NCBI GenBank assembly: GCA_027311185.1 | Contig: DAICZK010000032.1 | Coordinates: 1-12,618, forward strand | Direction: 5' to 3' | Length of the DNA: 12,618 nt | Origin: Sulfuriferula sp. | Lineage (GTDB): Bacteria > Pseudomonadota > Gammaproteobacteria > Burkholderiales > Sulfuriferulaceae | In this document: one piece after another, positions 1 through 7,568 of the stretch | Layout: each line of letters opens with the position of its first letter | Numbering within the stretch: position 1 is the stretch's first letter | Made by a program: the position numbers and the translations under genes | The notes under the pieces: model-generated | Told to the model about the DNA's origin: nothing | The model's database searches: none | What the model saw: the letters and a program-made list of their open reading frames with translations, nothing else

Positions 1-1
1 T

Positions 2-568
2 AGCAGCACCTTCGAGCTGCTGGTAGCGGTACTGCTATCGGCGCAAGCGACCGATAGACGCGTAAATCTGGTTACCGCGGACTTGTTTCGGCACGCCAAT
101 ACGCCTTCTGCCATGCTTGAGCTGGGTCTGGCGGAGCTGGAAAAATCCATCCAGAGCATAGGCCTGTACAAGAACAAGGCGCGCCACCTGACTGCGACTT
201 GCCAGATACTGGTCGAACGGCACCAGGGCCGGGTACCCGATGATCGCGCCGCGCTCGAAGCGCTCCCCGGAGTGGGGCGCAAAACTGCCAACGTGATCCT
301 CAATACCGCCTTTGGCGTCCCGGTAGTGGCGGTCGACACGCACATCTTTCGCGTCGGCAATCGCGTCGGGCTGGCGCCTGGCAAGACCGTGCTCGAAGTC
401 GAACGCAAACTGATGAAAGCGATTCCGCCTGCCTACCTGCTCCACGCCCATCACTGGCTGATTCTGCATGGACGTTACACCTGCAAGGCGCATAAGCCCT
501 TATGTCGGCAATGCCTCATCGCCGATCTGTGCAGATTTTCCGACAAGAACGTCGCCGCGGAAGTCTGA
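2..568 (+). CDS. nth: Endonuclease III (DNA glycosylase/AP lyase), 5' end cut off
   Basis: Base-excision-repair enzyme that removes oxidised pyrimidines from DNA and nicks the abasic site. The open frame runs in from the left edge; 188 codons are present and about 25-30 N-terminal residues are missing compared with E. coli Nth. Visible marks are the early block ELLVAVLLSAQATD, the helix-hairpin-helix LPGVGRKTANV with the catalytic lysine (codon 281-283), and VDTHIFRV with the catalytic aspartate (codon 335-337), 18 residues later as in E. coli Lys120/Asp138. The C-terminal [4Fe-4S] loop C-x6-C-x2-C-x5-C spans codons 482-532. All key residues are intact, so the enzyme should be active. Its TGA stop (566-568) overlaps the ATG of the next gene, suggesting co-translation. 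The start codon and promoter lie outside the window. Confidence 0.97.
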   Translation, partial: SSTFELLVAVLLSAQATDRRVNLVTADLFRHANTPSAMLELGLAELEKSIQSIGLYKNKARHLTATCQILVERHQGRVPDDRAALEALPGVGRKTANVILNTAFGVPVVAVDTHIFRVGNRVGLAPGKTVLEVERKLMKAIPPAYLLHAHHWLILHGRYTCKAHKPLCRQCLIADLCRFSDKNVAAEV

Positions 569-1722
569 TGCAGCCCCTCCAGGACAGGATGGTCGCAACC
601 GGCCTTGCGACCGATACAACAGCCGACCCCGCAATCGCGGCCCGTGCTGTGGCGCTGGCGATGTCGCGGCTGAGCATCAGTCATGCCAATAGCGTGTTGC
701 TGTTTCTGAGCGAGGCATTTACCCGCGACCCGCAACCCGCGCTACTCGCCGCTTCGCGGCAGAGCCAATGCATGCAGATTGCCGGCTGCACAGCGCTCGG
801 CATTTTTACAGAAGCCGACTGGGTGCTTGATGCACCCGCCGCGGCGGCGATGGTTTTCAGCGGTGAACTTAGCCTGAGCACCGCGCATTCGCCTGAGGCG
901 GACGATCTCACGCTCGCGCTCGCAGCGCCCAGCGCACTCAATCGCCATTGGGTTCAAACGCCGGGCCAGCGCATAGGCGGCATTTCTGGCAACCCGACCG
1001 GGCAGGGCGCTCATAAAGTCTGGAACAACGGCAAGATCAATCCCGCTGGGCGCTGCGAGTTGTATCTGCAGGGCAGCACAGGTGTCACCGGAGTCTCGCA
1101 GGGTATTCGCGCGCTCACTGCGCCGCTAGTGGTTACCTCCAGCAACGGCTTCGATCTGCTCAGCCTGAACCTCCAGCCTGCGCTCAATTTGTTGATACGA
1201 GAGCTCCCGCTGGAAGTGCGGGAGCGGGAGCACATTCCGTTACATCTGATTATGGCGGCGGAGGTTAACGGCGTGAGCGAGGGCGCCTTCGACGAAGGCC
1301 GTTATCGCCTGATTCCTGTTGTAGCCGCCAACCCCGATGATCGCTCGGTGACCCTCGCCTCGCACTTGGAGGAAGGCCAGCAAATGTTCTGGGCGCTACG
1401 TCAGCCGCTTGCGGCCGAGCGCGACACGCGGGTTTGCTTGGGACGCGCCGCAGAGGCGCTGGGCTCTCGTCCCGATTTTACCATTGCCGTAAGTTCATCG
1501 ACCCGCGGCCCCGGTTTTTTCGGCGGCCAGGACAGGGATTGGGAGGTGGCGCGACAACTCTATCCCGGCACGCCGATGATAGGTTTTTACGGCAATGGCG
1601 AAATCGCAAATATCAACGGCGCAAATCAGTTGCTCGACCATGCGTCGGTATTCGGACTCTTCCGGTACGGGCCGCCTTATGAACCCGCTAATACAATACA
1701 GGTGATTTCTGAGCGCTCATGA
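568..1722 (+). CDS. Stand-alone FIST-domain protein (FIST_N + FIST_C)
   Basis: A 384-residue soluble protein that resembles FIST-family proteins: a FIST_N-like part at about residues 38-215 and a FIST_C-like part at about 235-365. The C-terminal part shows the typical RGPGFFGG block (313-320), then PMIGFYGNGEI (336-346). FIST domains are thought to be sensory modules that bind small ligands and are often fused to signalling domains. Here no kinase, methyl-acceptor, GGDEF or other output domain follows, and I see no signal peptide or membrane segment, so it is probably cytoplasmic with unknown ligand and partner. The start at 568 is chosen because ATG overlaps the nth stop (TGATG) and GGAAG (559-563) lies 4 bases upstream. 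An in-frame ATG at 589 with AGGA (581-584) before it is an alternative. Its stop overlaps the next start as ATGA. Confidence 0.85.
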   Translation: MQPLQDRMVATGLATDTTADPAIAARAVALAMSRLSISHANSVLLFLSEAFTRDPQPALLAASRQSQCMQIAGCTALGIFTEADWVLDAPAAAAMVFSGELSLSTAHSPEADDLTLALAAPSALNRHWVQTPGQRIGGISGNPTGQGAHKVWNNGKINPAGRCELYLQGSTGVTGVSQGIRALTAPLVVTSSNGFDLLSLNLQPALNLLIRELPLEVREREHIPLHLIMAAEVNGVSEGAFDEGRYRLIPVVAANPDDRSVTLASHLEEGQQMFWALRQPLAAERDTRVCLGRAAEALGSRPDFTIAVSSSTRGPGFFGGQDRDWEVARQLYPGTPMIGFYGNGEIANINGANQLLDHASVFGLFRYGPPYEPANTIQVISERS

Positions 1723-2165
1723 TATTTAATCCAAGTCGAGAAGACGCGCGCGGGTTTTATTTCGAAACGTGGCGTAAATACCAGCAGCAACTTCCGCTGA
1801 GCGGCGCCGAGCTTAACGCGCTTGCCATCATGCACGAACATCCAGAATATCATGACTTATTTGCGCGCGCGGAACAATACGCCGCACAGGATTATCCGCC
1901 CGAACTGGGTGAGGCCAATCCTTTTTTGCATTTGTCTCTGCATCTGGCCATAGGCGAGCAACTGGCTATCGACCAGCCTGCGGGCATACGCAACTATTAT
2001 CAGCGCTTGCTGGTGCAGCACGGAACTGGCAGCGCAGCGCAACACCAGATGATGGATTGCCTGGGTGAAATGATCTGGCAGGCGCAACGCAACCGAACCG
2101 ACTTCGACCCCGCGGTTTACCTCGCGTGCCTCGACAAGAAGGTCGCCGGACCGGGCGCCTGTTAG
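1719..2165 (+). CDS. DUF1841 family protein, function unknown
   Basis: A 148-residue soluble, probably mostly helical protein that I recognise as DUF1841, a family of unknown function found mainly in beta- and gammaproteobacteria. Recognisable blocks are FNPSREDARGFYFETWRKYQ (3-22), HPEYHDLF (41-48), ELGEANPFLHLSLHLAIGEQ (62-81) and MMDCLGEMIWQAQR (111-124). Length is as usual for the family. The ATG overlaps the TGA of the FIST gene (ATGA, 1719-1722), so translation is probably coupled; the upstream AGGTGA (1700-1705) is rather far off, at 13 bases. Several His and Glu residues (H41, H45, H71, H75, E80, H109, E117) are spaced in a way that could suit a metal site, but this is inference. The last four bases overlap the end of the convergent DUF2818 gene on the other strand. 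Confidence 0.85.
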   Translation: MIFNPSREDARGFYFETWRKYQQQLPLSGAELNALAIMHEHPEYHDLFARAEQYAAQDYPPELGEANPFLHLSLHLAIGEQLAIDQPAGIRNYYQRLLVQHGTGSAAQHQMMDCLGEMIWQAQRNRTDFDPAVYLACLDKKVAGPGAC

Positions 2166-2172
2166 CGGCGCC
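2154..2172. terminator. Possible two-way hairpin spanning the convergent gene ends
   Basis: GGCGCC (2154-2159) and GGCGCC (2167-2172) form a perfect 6-bp stem with a 7-base loop, TGTTAGC. The loop holds both stop codons: TAG on + (2163-2165) and TAA on - (2164-2162). Neither side carries a T-run immediately after the stem, so it is not a textbook intrinsic terminator. For - strand transcripts a second small stem follows (GGTC/GACC, 2152-2141), then TTCTTGT (2140-2134), which is a little more terminator-like. Its role as a structure where converging transcripts end is inferred. Confidence 0.35.
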
Positions 2173-2455
2173 AGAGAAAACGGTAGACGAAGCCGGGGAA
2201 CGCGAACACGATAAACAGGCTTGCGGTCACTGCGTAGAATTCCCAGTGCTGCACCTGGGGCGTAATGATTTTTTGCTCCAGCAGCCGGGCGATGAAACCC
2301 ACCACGAAATACAACGCCACCAGTTCGAGTACGCGCCATATGAATGCCTTATGCGTCGATTTGGGCTGGATAATGAAACCGATACGCTCGCTCAGAAATG
2401 GCAAATTGGCAAACACCAACGCTACCAGCAGCAACGCTATGACGGCGCTAGTCAT
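2162..2455 (-). CDS. DUF2818 small membrane protein, last gene of the nuo operon
   Basis: A 97-residue protein with three likely membrane segments (about residues 3-20, 41-58 and 73-92) and a basic C-terminus (YRFLWRR). I recognise it as DUF2818, a family of unknown function usually found directly after nuoN in betaproteobacteria. Its ATG (2455-2453) overlaps the nuoN TGA (ATGA, 2455-2452), and GGAG (2467-2464) sits 8 bases upstream inside nuoN; this decides the start over an upstream in-frame codon at 2482. The coupling suggests it is made in step with NuoN. An accessory or assembly role for complex I is plausible but inferred from position alone. Its stop overlaps the convergent DUF1841 gene by four bases, so no 3' spacer is left for a terminator outside coding sequence. 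Confidence 0.85.
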   Translation of the reverse strand: MTSAVIALLLVALVFANLPFLSERIGFIIQPKSTHKAFIWRVLELVALYFVVGFIARLLEQKIITPQVQHWEFYAVTASLFIVFAFPGFVYRFLWRR

Positions 2456-3897
2456 AATGACCGCTCCATCGCATAAGTACACAATGCCATCAATGGCTGC
2501 GGCAAAATACCAAGTCCCAGCACGGCGAGGCCGTTCGCACTCATCAACATTTGGACATCGGTGGTTGGGGTGATCGCATGGGTATCCTCCGGGTTTTCAA
2601 AATACATCAAACGTACAATACGTAAATAATAAAATGCGCCTATCAGCGAGAACAGAACGCCGACCACGGCGAGCCATGTATATCCGGCCTGCACCACAGC
2701 CTGCAGAACGGCCAGTTTGGCATAAAAACCTATCGTAGGCGGCAGGCCCGCCAACGAAAACATCATGAGCAGCAGCAAAAACGCGTACCACGGGTTACGC
2801 TGATTCAGACCTTTCAGGTCTTCAATCCGGTCGGCTTCGAACCCCTGCCGCGACAGCAACATGATCATGCCGAACGCGCCCAGCCCGGTCAGGACATACG
2901 CCAGTATATAGAACATCGCCGAACTGTAGCCATTAATATCGGCGGCGAGCAGACCCAGTAGCAAAAAGCCCATGTGCGAGATGGTCGAATACGCCAACAT
3001 GCGCTTGAAATTGGTTTGCGCAATCGCCGCGATATTACCCACCGCCATCGACAGCACCGCCATAATTACGAGCATCTGTTGCCAATCCGGCGAAATGCTC
3101 TGCAATCCTTGCACCAGTATGCGCAAAACGAAAGCAAAGGCGGCGATTTTGGTCGCAGTTCCGATGAACAGGGTGACCGCAGTCGGCGCGCCGTGATAGA
3201 CATCCGGCACCCACATGTGAAAGGGCGCGACGCCGAGCTTGAATGCGAGTCCTGCAACGATGAACACCAGGCCGAACACCAGCACCATACTGTTGCCGAT
3301 ATCGGCTTGCAGTACCAGCGCAATGCGTGGCAATTCAAGACTGTCCGTGGCGCCATAGATCATCGACATGCCATACAACAACATGCCCGACGCCAGGGCG
3401 CCGAGCACGAAATATTTCATTGCCGCTTCGGACGCAATGGCGGAATCGCGCTGCAATGCGACCAGCGCATATAACGACAGGCTCATCAGTTCCAATCCCA
3501 TGTACAGGGTCAGAAAGTGATTGGCCGAAATCATCACCATCATGCCCAAGGTAGCAAACAGCACCAATACAAAGAATTCACCTTGAAACATGCCGCGCAG
3601 GCGCAGATACTCCCTCGAGTACACCAGTGTAATCGCAACGGTGAAATACAGCATGAGCTTCAACGTATCGGAGAGCAGATCGTCGACAAACATGCCATGC
3701 ATGGCGTACGCGGTTATCCCCGTCGCAGTGGAAAACGTCAGCCAGCCGCAACCGGCCAGCGCCGCCAGTGTCAGAATATAGGTGATGTAGCGCTGATCCT
3801 GGCTCAGGAACAGGTCCAGTATCAGTATGAAGCAAGTCGCGGCCAGCAGAAATACTTCAGGCAGCAAAGGCATCAGGTCAGTCAAGGCAAAGTTCAT
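2452..3897 (-). CDS. nuoN: NADH-quinone oxidoreductase subunit N
   Basis: Antiporter-like membrane subunit of complex I (ND2 homologue), sited between NuoM and the NuoA/J/K group, and one of the proton channels. The 481-residue protein is hydrophobic throughout, consistent with about 14 membrane helices. Key ion-path residues are present: Glu136 in [11 protein letters not shown], Lys220 in [18 protein letters not shown], Lys250 in [11 protein letters not shown] and Lys394 in [10 protein letters not shown], matching the pattern of E. coli Glu133, Lys217, Lys247 and Lys395. The start at 3897 is chosen because AAGGA (3908-3904) lies 6 bases upstream and the protein then begins [14 protein letters not shown], as expected; an in-frame TTG at 3936 would add 13 unconserved residues. 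It follows a 102-base gap after nuoM, the widest in the operon, and ends inside the start of DUF2818. Confidence 0.97.
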   Translation of the reverse strand: MNFALTDLMPLLPEVFLLAATCFILILDLFLSQDQRYITYILTLAALAGCGWLTFSTATGITAYAMHGMFVDDLLSDTLKLMLYFTVAITLVYSREYLRLRGMFQGEFFVLVLFATLGMMVMISANHFLTLYMGLELMSLSLYALVALQRDSAIASEAAMKYFVLGALASGMLLYGMSMIYGATDSLELPRIALVLQADIGNSMVLVFGLVFIVAGLAFKLGVAPFHMWVPDVYHGAPTAVTLFIGTATKIAAFAFVLRILVQGLQSISPDWQQMLVIMAVLSMAVGNIAAIAQTNFKRMLAYSTISHMGFLLLGLLAADINGYSSAMFYILAYVLTGLGAFGMIMLLSRQGFEADRIEDLKGLNQRNPWYAFLLLLMMFSLAGLPPTIGFYAKLAVLQAVVQAGYTWLAVVGVLFSLIGAFYYLRIVRLMYFENPEDTHAITPTTDVQMLMSANGLAVLGLGILPQPLMALCTYAMERSL

Positions 3898-3999
3898 CCA
3901 TCTTCCTTTATTATTCGGTTGCCCGGCATCCGGCAACGAGCGGACGGCAACCTATCAGCGAGTTATCCATTAAGCGGTATGGTTTATATATACGATAAC
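3898..3999 (-). promoter_or_regulatory. nuoM-nuoN spacer with competing inverted repeats
   Basis: This 102-base gap is the longest between genes in the visible nuo operon. Read on the - strand, GGTTGCC (3952-3946) and GTTGCC (3937-3932) are both able to pair with the later GGCAACC (3923-3917), so two stems exclude each other. The nearer pair can extend to an 8-bp stem with one bulged base and a 3-base loop (3937-3918). The nuoN ribosome site AAGGA (3908-3904) follows shortly after. A 6-bp inverted repeat GTTATC/GATAAC (3962-3967 and 3994-3999) and an AT-rich tract (3984-3992) lie nearer nuoM. There is no T-run, so this is not a terminator. A role in mRNA processing, stability or nuoN translation is possible but inferred. 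Confidence 0.4.
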
Positions 4000-5487
4000 C
4001 TAGGGCAATTTTCCTTGTGCAACATGCGCGAGGAGATTGTTCACCGTCACGTGCATGACCTCGGTCACCGGCCGAGGATATAAACCCATCGCCAGCACCA
4101 ACACGGCTAACACGGCGAGAAAACTGAATTCGCGCGCGTTGATATCCTTGAGTTTTGCGACCTCCGGATTGGTTACCTCGCCGAACACCACCCGTTTGTA
4201 CATCCACAACGTATAGGCCGCACCGAATATCAGCGTAGTCGCCGCCAGGAAGGCATACCAGAAATTCACCTTGATTGCTGCCAGAATGACCATAAACTCG
4301 CCGACAAAGCCGCTCGTCCCCGGCAAACCCGAATTGGCCATCGAGAACAACATGAGGAAAGCAGCGAAGACCGGCATTTTATTAACCAGGCCGCCGTAAT
4401 CCGAAATCTGTCTGGAATGCAGCCGGTCATACATCACGCCTATGCCCAGAAACATCGCCGCCGAGACAAAACCGTGCGAGATCATCTGCACCAGCGCGCC
4501 TTCCATGCCCATGCTGTTGAATAGAAATATGCCCAACGTAACGAACCCCATATGCGAGATCGAAGAGTAGGCAATCAGCTTTTTCATATCGCTCTGCACC
4601 AGGGCGACCAGACTGATGTAGACCACCGCAATCAGCGAGAGGGTGACCATGAACCCCGTCATATAATGGCTGGCGTCCGGCGTGATCGGCAAATTGAAGC
4701 GCATGAATCCGTATGCTCCGATTTTTAGTGTAATGGCCGCTAGTACCACCGAGCCCCCGGTCGGCGCTTCGACGTGCGCGTCCGGTAACCAGGTATGCAC
4801 CGGCCACATCGGAACTTTGACCGCGAAAGACAAAAAGAACGCCAGGAACAGCAGAATCTGCACCGGCAGGCTCAACGGCAACGCGTAATAATCGAGTATC
4901 TCGAAACTGCCGCCCGACTGAAAATACAGGTAGATGAACGCGACGAGCATGAGCAGCGAGCCGAGCAAGGTATACAGAAAAAACTTCACCGCTGCATAAA
5001 TGCGGCGAGGTCCGCCCCAGATACCGATCACCAGAAACAACGGAATCAGCATAGCTTCGAAGTACACATAAAAGAGCATCGCATCAAGCGCGGCGAAGAC
5101 CCCATTGATCAGACCCGACATGATCAGGAACGCCGCCATATATTGCGAGGTCTTGGTCTGTATGACCTGCCAGCCTGCGATCACTACCAGCACGGTAATA
5201 AAACTGTTGAGCAACACGAACGGCATGGAAATGCCGTCTATGCCCAGATGGTAATTGATATTGTAGGTCGGTATCCAGCGCATGAACTCGACGAACTGCA
5301 TATTGGCGGTTGTCGCGTCGAAACGCAGATACAATGGCAGCGTCACCAAGAACCCCGCTAAGGCTCCGACTAACGCAATCCAGCGCGCCAGCGGCGCATT
5401 GCGCTCCGAACCCGTTGCCAACACCAGGACGCCGGCGCAAATCGGCACCCAGATCGCCAAGCTCAAAAGTGGATATCCCGCTAACAT
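4000..5487 (-). CDS. nuoM: NADH-quinone oxidoreductase subunit M
   Basis: Antiporter-like membrane subunit of complex I (ND4 homologue), located between NuoL and NuoN in the membrane arm, where it forms a proton channel. The protein has 495 residues and is hydrophobic with about 14 helices, the usual length. Ion-path residues seen are Glu144 (YFEAMLIP), Lys224 (FAVKVPMWPVHTWLPDAH), Lys255 (LKIGAYGFMRF) and Glu397 (GFVGEFMV), equivalent to E. coli Glu144, Lys234, Lys265 and Glu407. The motif SDMKKLIAYSSISHMGF (299-315) is typical of the Mrp-antiporter superfamily. The ATG start is preceded by AGGGA about 4 bases away. It lies 37 bases after nuoL, and ends 102 bases before nuoN. Confidence 0.98.
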   Translation of the reverse strand: MLAGYPLLSLAIWVPICAGVLVLATGSERNAPLARWIALVGALAGFLVTLPLYLRFDATTANMQFVEFMRWIPTYNINYHLGIDGISMPFVLLNSFITVLVVIAGWQVIQTKTSQYMAAFLIMSGLINGVFAALDAMLFYVYFEAMLIPLFLVIGIWGGPRRIYAAVKFFLYTLLGSLLMLVAFIYLYFQSGGSFEILDYYALPLSLPVQILLFLAFFLSFAVKVPMWPVHTWLPDAHVEAPTGGSVVLAAITLKIGAYGFMRFNLPITPDASHYMTGFMVTLSLIAVVYISLVALVQSDMKKLIAYSSISHMGFVTLGIFLFNSMGMEGALVQMISHGFVSAAMFLGIGVMYDRLHSRQISDYGGLVNKMPVFAAFLMLFSMANSGLPGTSGFVGEFMVILAAIKVNFWYAFLAATTLIFGAAYTLWMYKRVVFGEVTNPEVAKLKDINAREFSFLAVLAVLVLAMGLYPRPVTEVMHVTVNNLLAHVAQGKLP

Positions 5488-5524
5488 AAAGTCCCTATTC
5501 GTTATATATTTATCGGTCGGTCAC

Positions 5525-7537
5525 TTAAACCACGCGCACAAACCAGGTAACCAAGGCGAACAGGCCTATGATCATCGCAAAAGCGTAATGGTAAATATAA
5601 CCCGACTGCCATTTGCGAACTACCGTCGCAAACCAGCCCACCAGATTAGCCGTGCCATTGACAAAGAAACCATCAATGATTTTAACTTCGCCAATACGCC
5701 AGAAAACCCCGCCGACGGCACGCGCGCCACCCGCGAAAAACCAGTCGTTAAACCTGTCGAATCCGTATTTGTTGTCAAGAATGGTATAAATGATGCTGAA
5801 CCGGTGTTTGAGCATGGCGGGAATATCCGGGCGCTTCATATAAAAATACCAGGACAGAAACACGCCGGAGACAGCGAGCCAAAGCGGCAATTCGGTAAAG
5901 CTTTGCAAGGCCATGGCGGTGCTGCCGTGAAAACTGTTTTTAAGTTCCGTCATCGCGGGATGGATGGCGGCGTTGATCGTGATTGCGCCTTTGAAATAAT
6001 CACCAAACAGCATGGGTTTTATGGTCAGATAACCGATCGCCACAGAGGGAATGGCGAGCAGAACGAGCGGCACCGTCACCAACCAGGACGATTCGTGCGG
6101 CACCCCACCGTGGTGGTCGTGATCGCCGTGGGCGTCATGGCCCTCGTGCGCAGGGTGAGTTTCAAACCGATCTTTGCCGTGAAACACCAGGAAATACAGG
6201 CGAAACGTATAAAACGCGGTGACGAATACGCCTGCCAGCACGGCGAAATAGGCGAAGCCGGCACCGGCAACGCCCTGCTCCATGGCGATGTGCACCGCCT
6301 CGATAATGCTGTCCTTGGAATAAAACCCGGAAAAAAACGGCGTGCCGATCAAAGCCAGCGAGCCGATCAGAAACGTGATCCAGGTAATGGGCATGTATTT
6401 GCGCAACCCGCCCATGTTGCGGATATCCTGATCGTGGTGCATGCCCATGATGACCGAGCCGGCGGCCAGGAACAACAGCGCTTTGAAAAAGGCGTGAGTC
6501 ATCAGATGAAACACTGCTACCGAATACGCCGAAGCGCCGAGCGCGACGGTCATATAACCGAGTTGCGACAAGGTCGAGTAGGCAATGACACGCTTGATGT
6601 CGTTTTGTATCATCCCCAGAAAGCCCATGAACAGGGCGGTGATGGCACCGATGACCAGTATGGTGGACAACGCGGTCTGCGACAGTTCAAATAGCGGCGA
6701 CATCCGGGCGACCATGAAGATACCGGCCGTCACCATCGTCGCGGCGTGGATCAGCGCCGAGATTGGCGTGGGGCCTTCCATGGAGTCGGGCAGCCATACG
6801 TGCAAGGGAACCTGCGCCGATTTGCCCATTGCGCCGATAAACAACAACAGACAGATCACGGTCATCAACGACCACTCCGAACCCGGTATCAGACTCACCG
6901 TCTGCGCGGCCAGAGCGGGCGCTTGGGCAAATACGGTAGCGTAGTCGAGCGAGCCGAAATAAGCTAGCACCACGCCTATGCCGAGCAGAAAACCGAAATC
7001 GCCCACTCGGTTCACCAAAAATGCCTTTAAATTGGCATAAATCGCAGTAGGCCGCGTATACCAGAAACCGATCAGCAGGTAAGAAACCAGGCCGACGGCT
7101 TCCCAGCCGAAAAACAGCTGCATGAAATTGTTTGCCATCACCAGCATGAGCATGGAAAAGGTAAACAGCGAGATATAACTGAAAAAGCGCTGGTAGCCTG
7201 GGTCGTCACGCATGTAGCTGATCGTATAGATGTGGACCATCAGAGATACGAAGGTTACCACCAACATCATCATGGTGGTCAAGGAGTCGATCAGAAAACC
7301 GACTTCCATGTTCAGATTACCGATACTCAGCCAGGTATAAACCGTGCCGTTATAGGTATGCCCGGCCTGCACATCCTGGAACACCAGCCAGGAGGCCCAG
7401 CACGACACTGCCACGCCGGCAATGGTGACGCTGTGAGACAGCGTACGTCCGATTACGCGACCGAACAAACCCGCCACGATAGCGCCGAACAAGGGCGCCA
7501 GTGGCACTAAAAGATAAAGCTCCTGCATCGCTGTCAT
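5525..7537 (-). CDS. nuoL: NADH-quinone oxidoreductase subunit L
   Basis: Outermost antiporter-like subunit of the complex I membrane arm (ND5 homologue). It carries a proton channel and, at its C-terminus, the long lateral helix that runs along NuoM and NuoN. The protein has 670 residues. Key residues are Glu146 (FFGWEAVGLVSYLLIGFWY), Lys239 (GAMGKSAQVPLHVWLPDS), Lys315 in QNDIKRVIAYSTLSQLGY, Lys352 in HAFFKALLFL and Lys408 in FYSKDSI, all as expected. A loop at residues 453-481 holds nine histidines. The start at 7537 is chosen since AGGA (7548-7545) lies 7 bases upstream; a TTG at 7543 would be too close to it, and an ATG at 7528 is a less well placed alternative. It lies 31 bases after nuoK and 37 before nuoM. 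Confidence 0.98.
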   Translation of the reverse strand: MTAMQELYLLVPLAPLFGAIVAGLFGRVIGRTLSHSVTIAGVAVSCWASWLVFQDVQAGHTYNGTVYTWLSIGNLNMEVGFLIDSLTTMMMLVVTFVSLMVHIYTISYMRDDPGYQRFFSYISLFTFSMLMLVMANNFMQLFFGWEAVGLVSYLLIGFWYTRPTAIYANLKAFLVNRVGDFGFLLGIGVVLAYFGSLDYATVFAQAPALAAQTVSLIPGSEWSLMTVICLLLFIGAMGKSAQVPLHVWLPDSMEGPTPISALIHAATMVTAGIFMVARMSPLFELSQTALSTILVIGAITALFMGFLGMIQNDIKRVIAYSTLSQLGYMTVALGASAYSVAVFHLMTHAFFKALLFLAAGSVIMGMHHDQDIRNMGGLRKYMPITWITFLIGSLALIGTPFFSGFYSKDSIIEAVHIAMEQGVAGAGFAYFAVLAGVFVTAFYTFRLYFLVFHGKDRFETHPAHEGHDAHGDHDHHGGVPHESSWLVTVPLVLLAIPSVAIGYLTIKPMLFGDYFKGAITINAAIHPAMTELKNSFHGSTAMALQSFTELPLWLAVSGVFLSWYFYMKRPDIPAMLKHRFSIIYTILDNKYGFDRFNDWFFAGGARAVGGVFWRIGEVKIIDGFFVNGTANLVGWFATVVRKWQSGYIYHYAFAMIIGLFALVTWFVRVV

Positions 7538-7568
7538 AGTCAATTCCTGTCAAAGGCGCTCCGCACCA

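Noticed and set aside
502..567. N-terminal extension of the FIST gene to 502
   Set aside because: It would overlap 67 bases of nth and add residues with no family likeness; the ATG at 568 has a ribosome site and a typical overlapping junction.
2131..2172. A strong intrinsic terminator at the convergent junction
   Set aside because: The stem is perfect but neither strand has a run of T directly after it, so only a weak or two-way end can be proposed.
3898..3936. NuoN extended to TTG at 3936
   Set aside because: The added residues are not family-like, while ATG 3897 has AAGGA at good spacing and gives the usual N-terminus.
5282..6694. Long + strand open frame (470 codons) opposite nuoM and nuoL
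   Set aside because: It is antisense to well-conserved nuo genes, its product is a His/Arg/Gln-rich jumble with no recognisable domain, and such stop-free shadows are common opposite GC-rich membrane genes.
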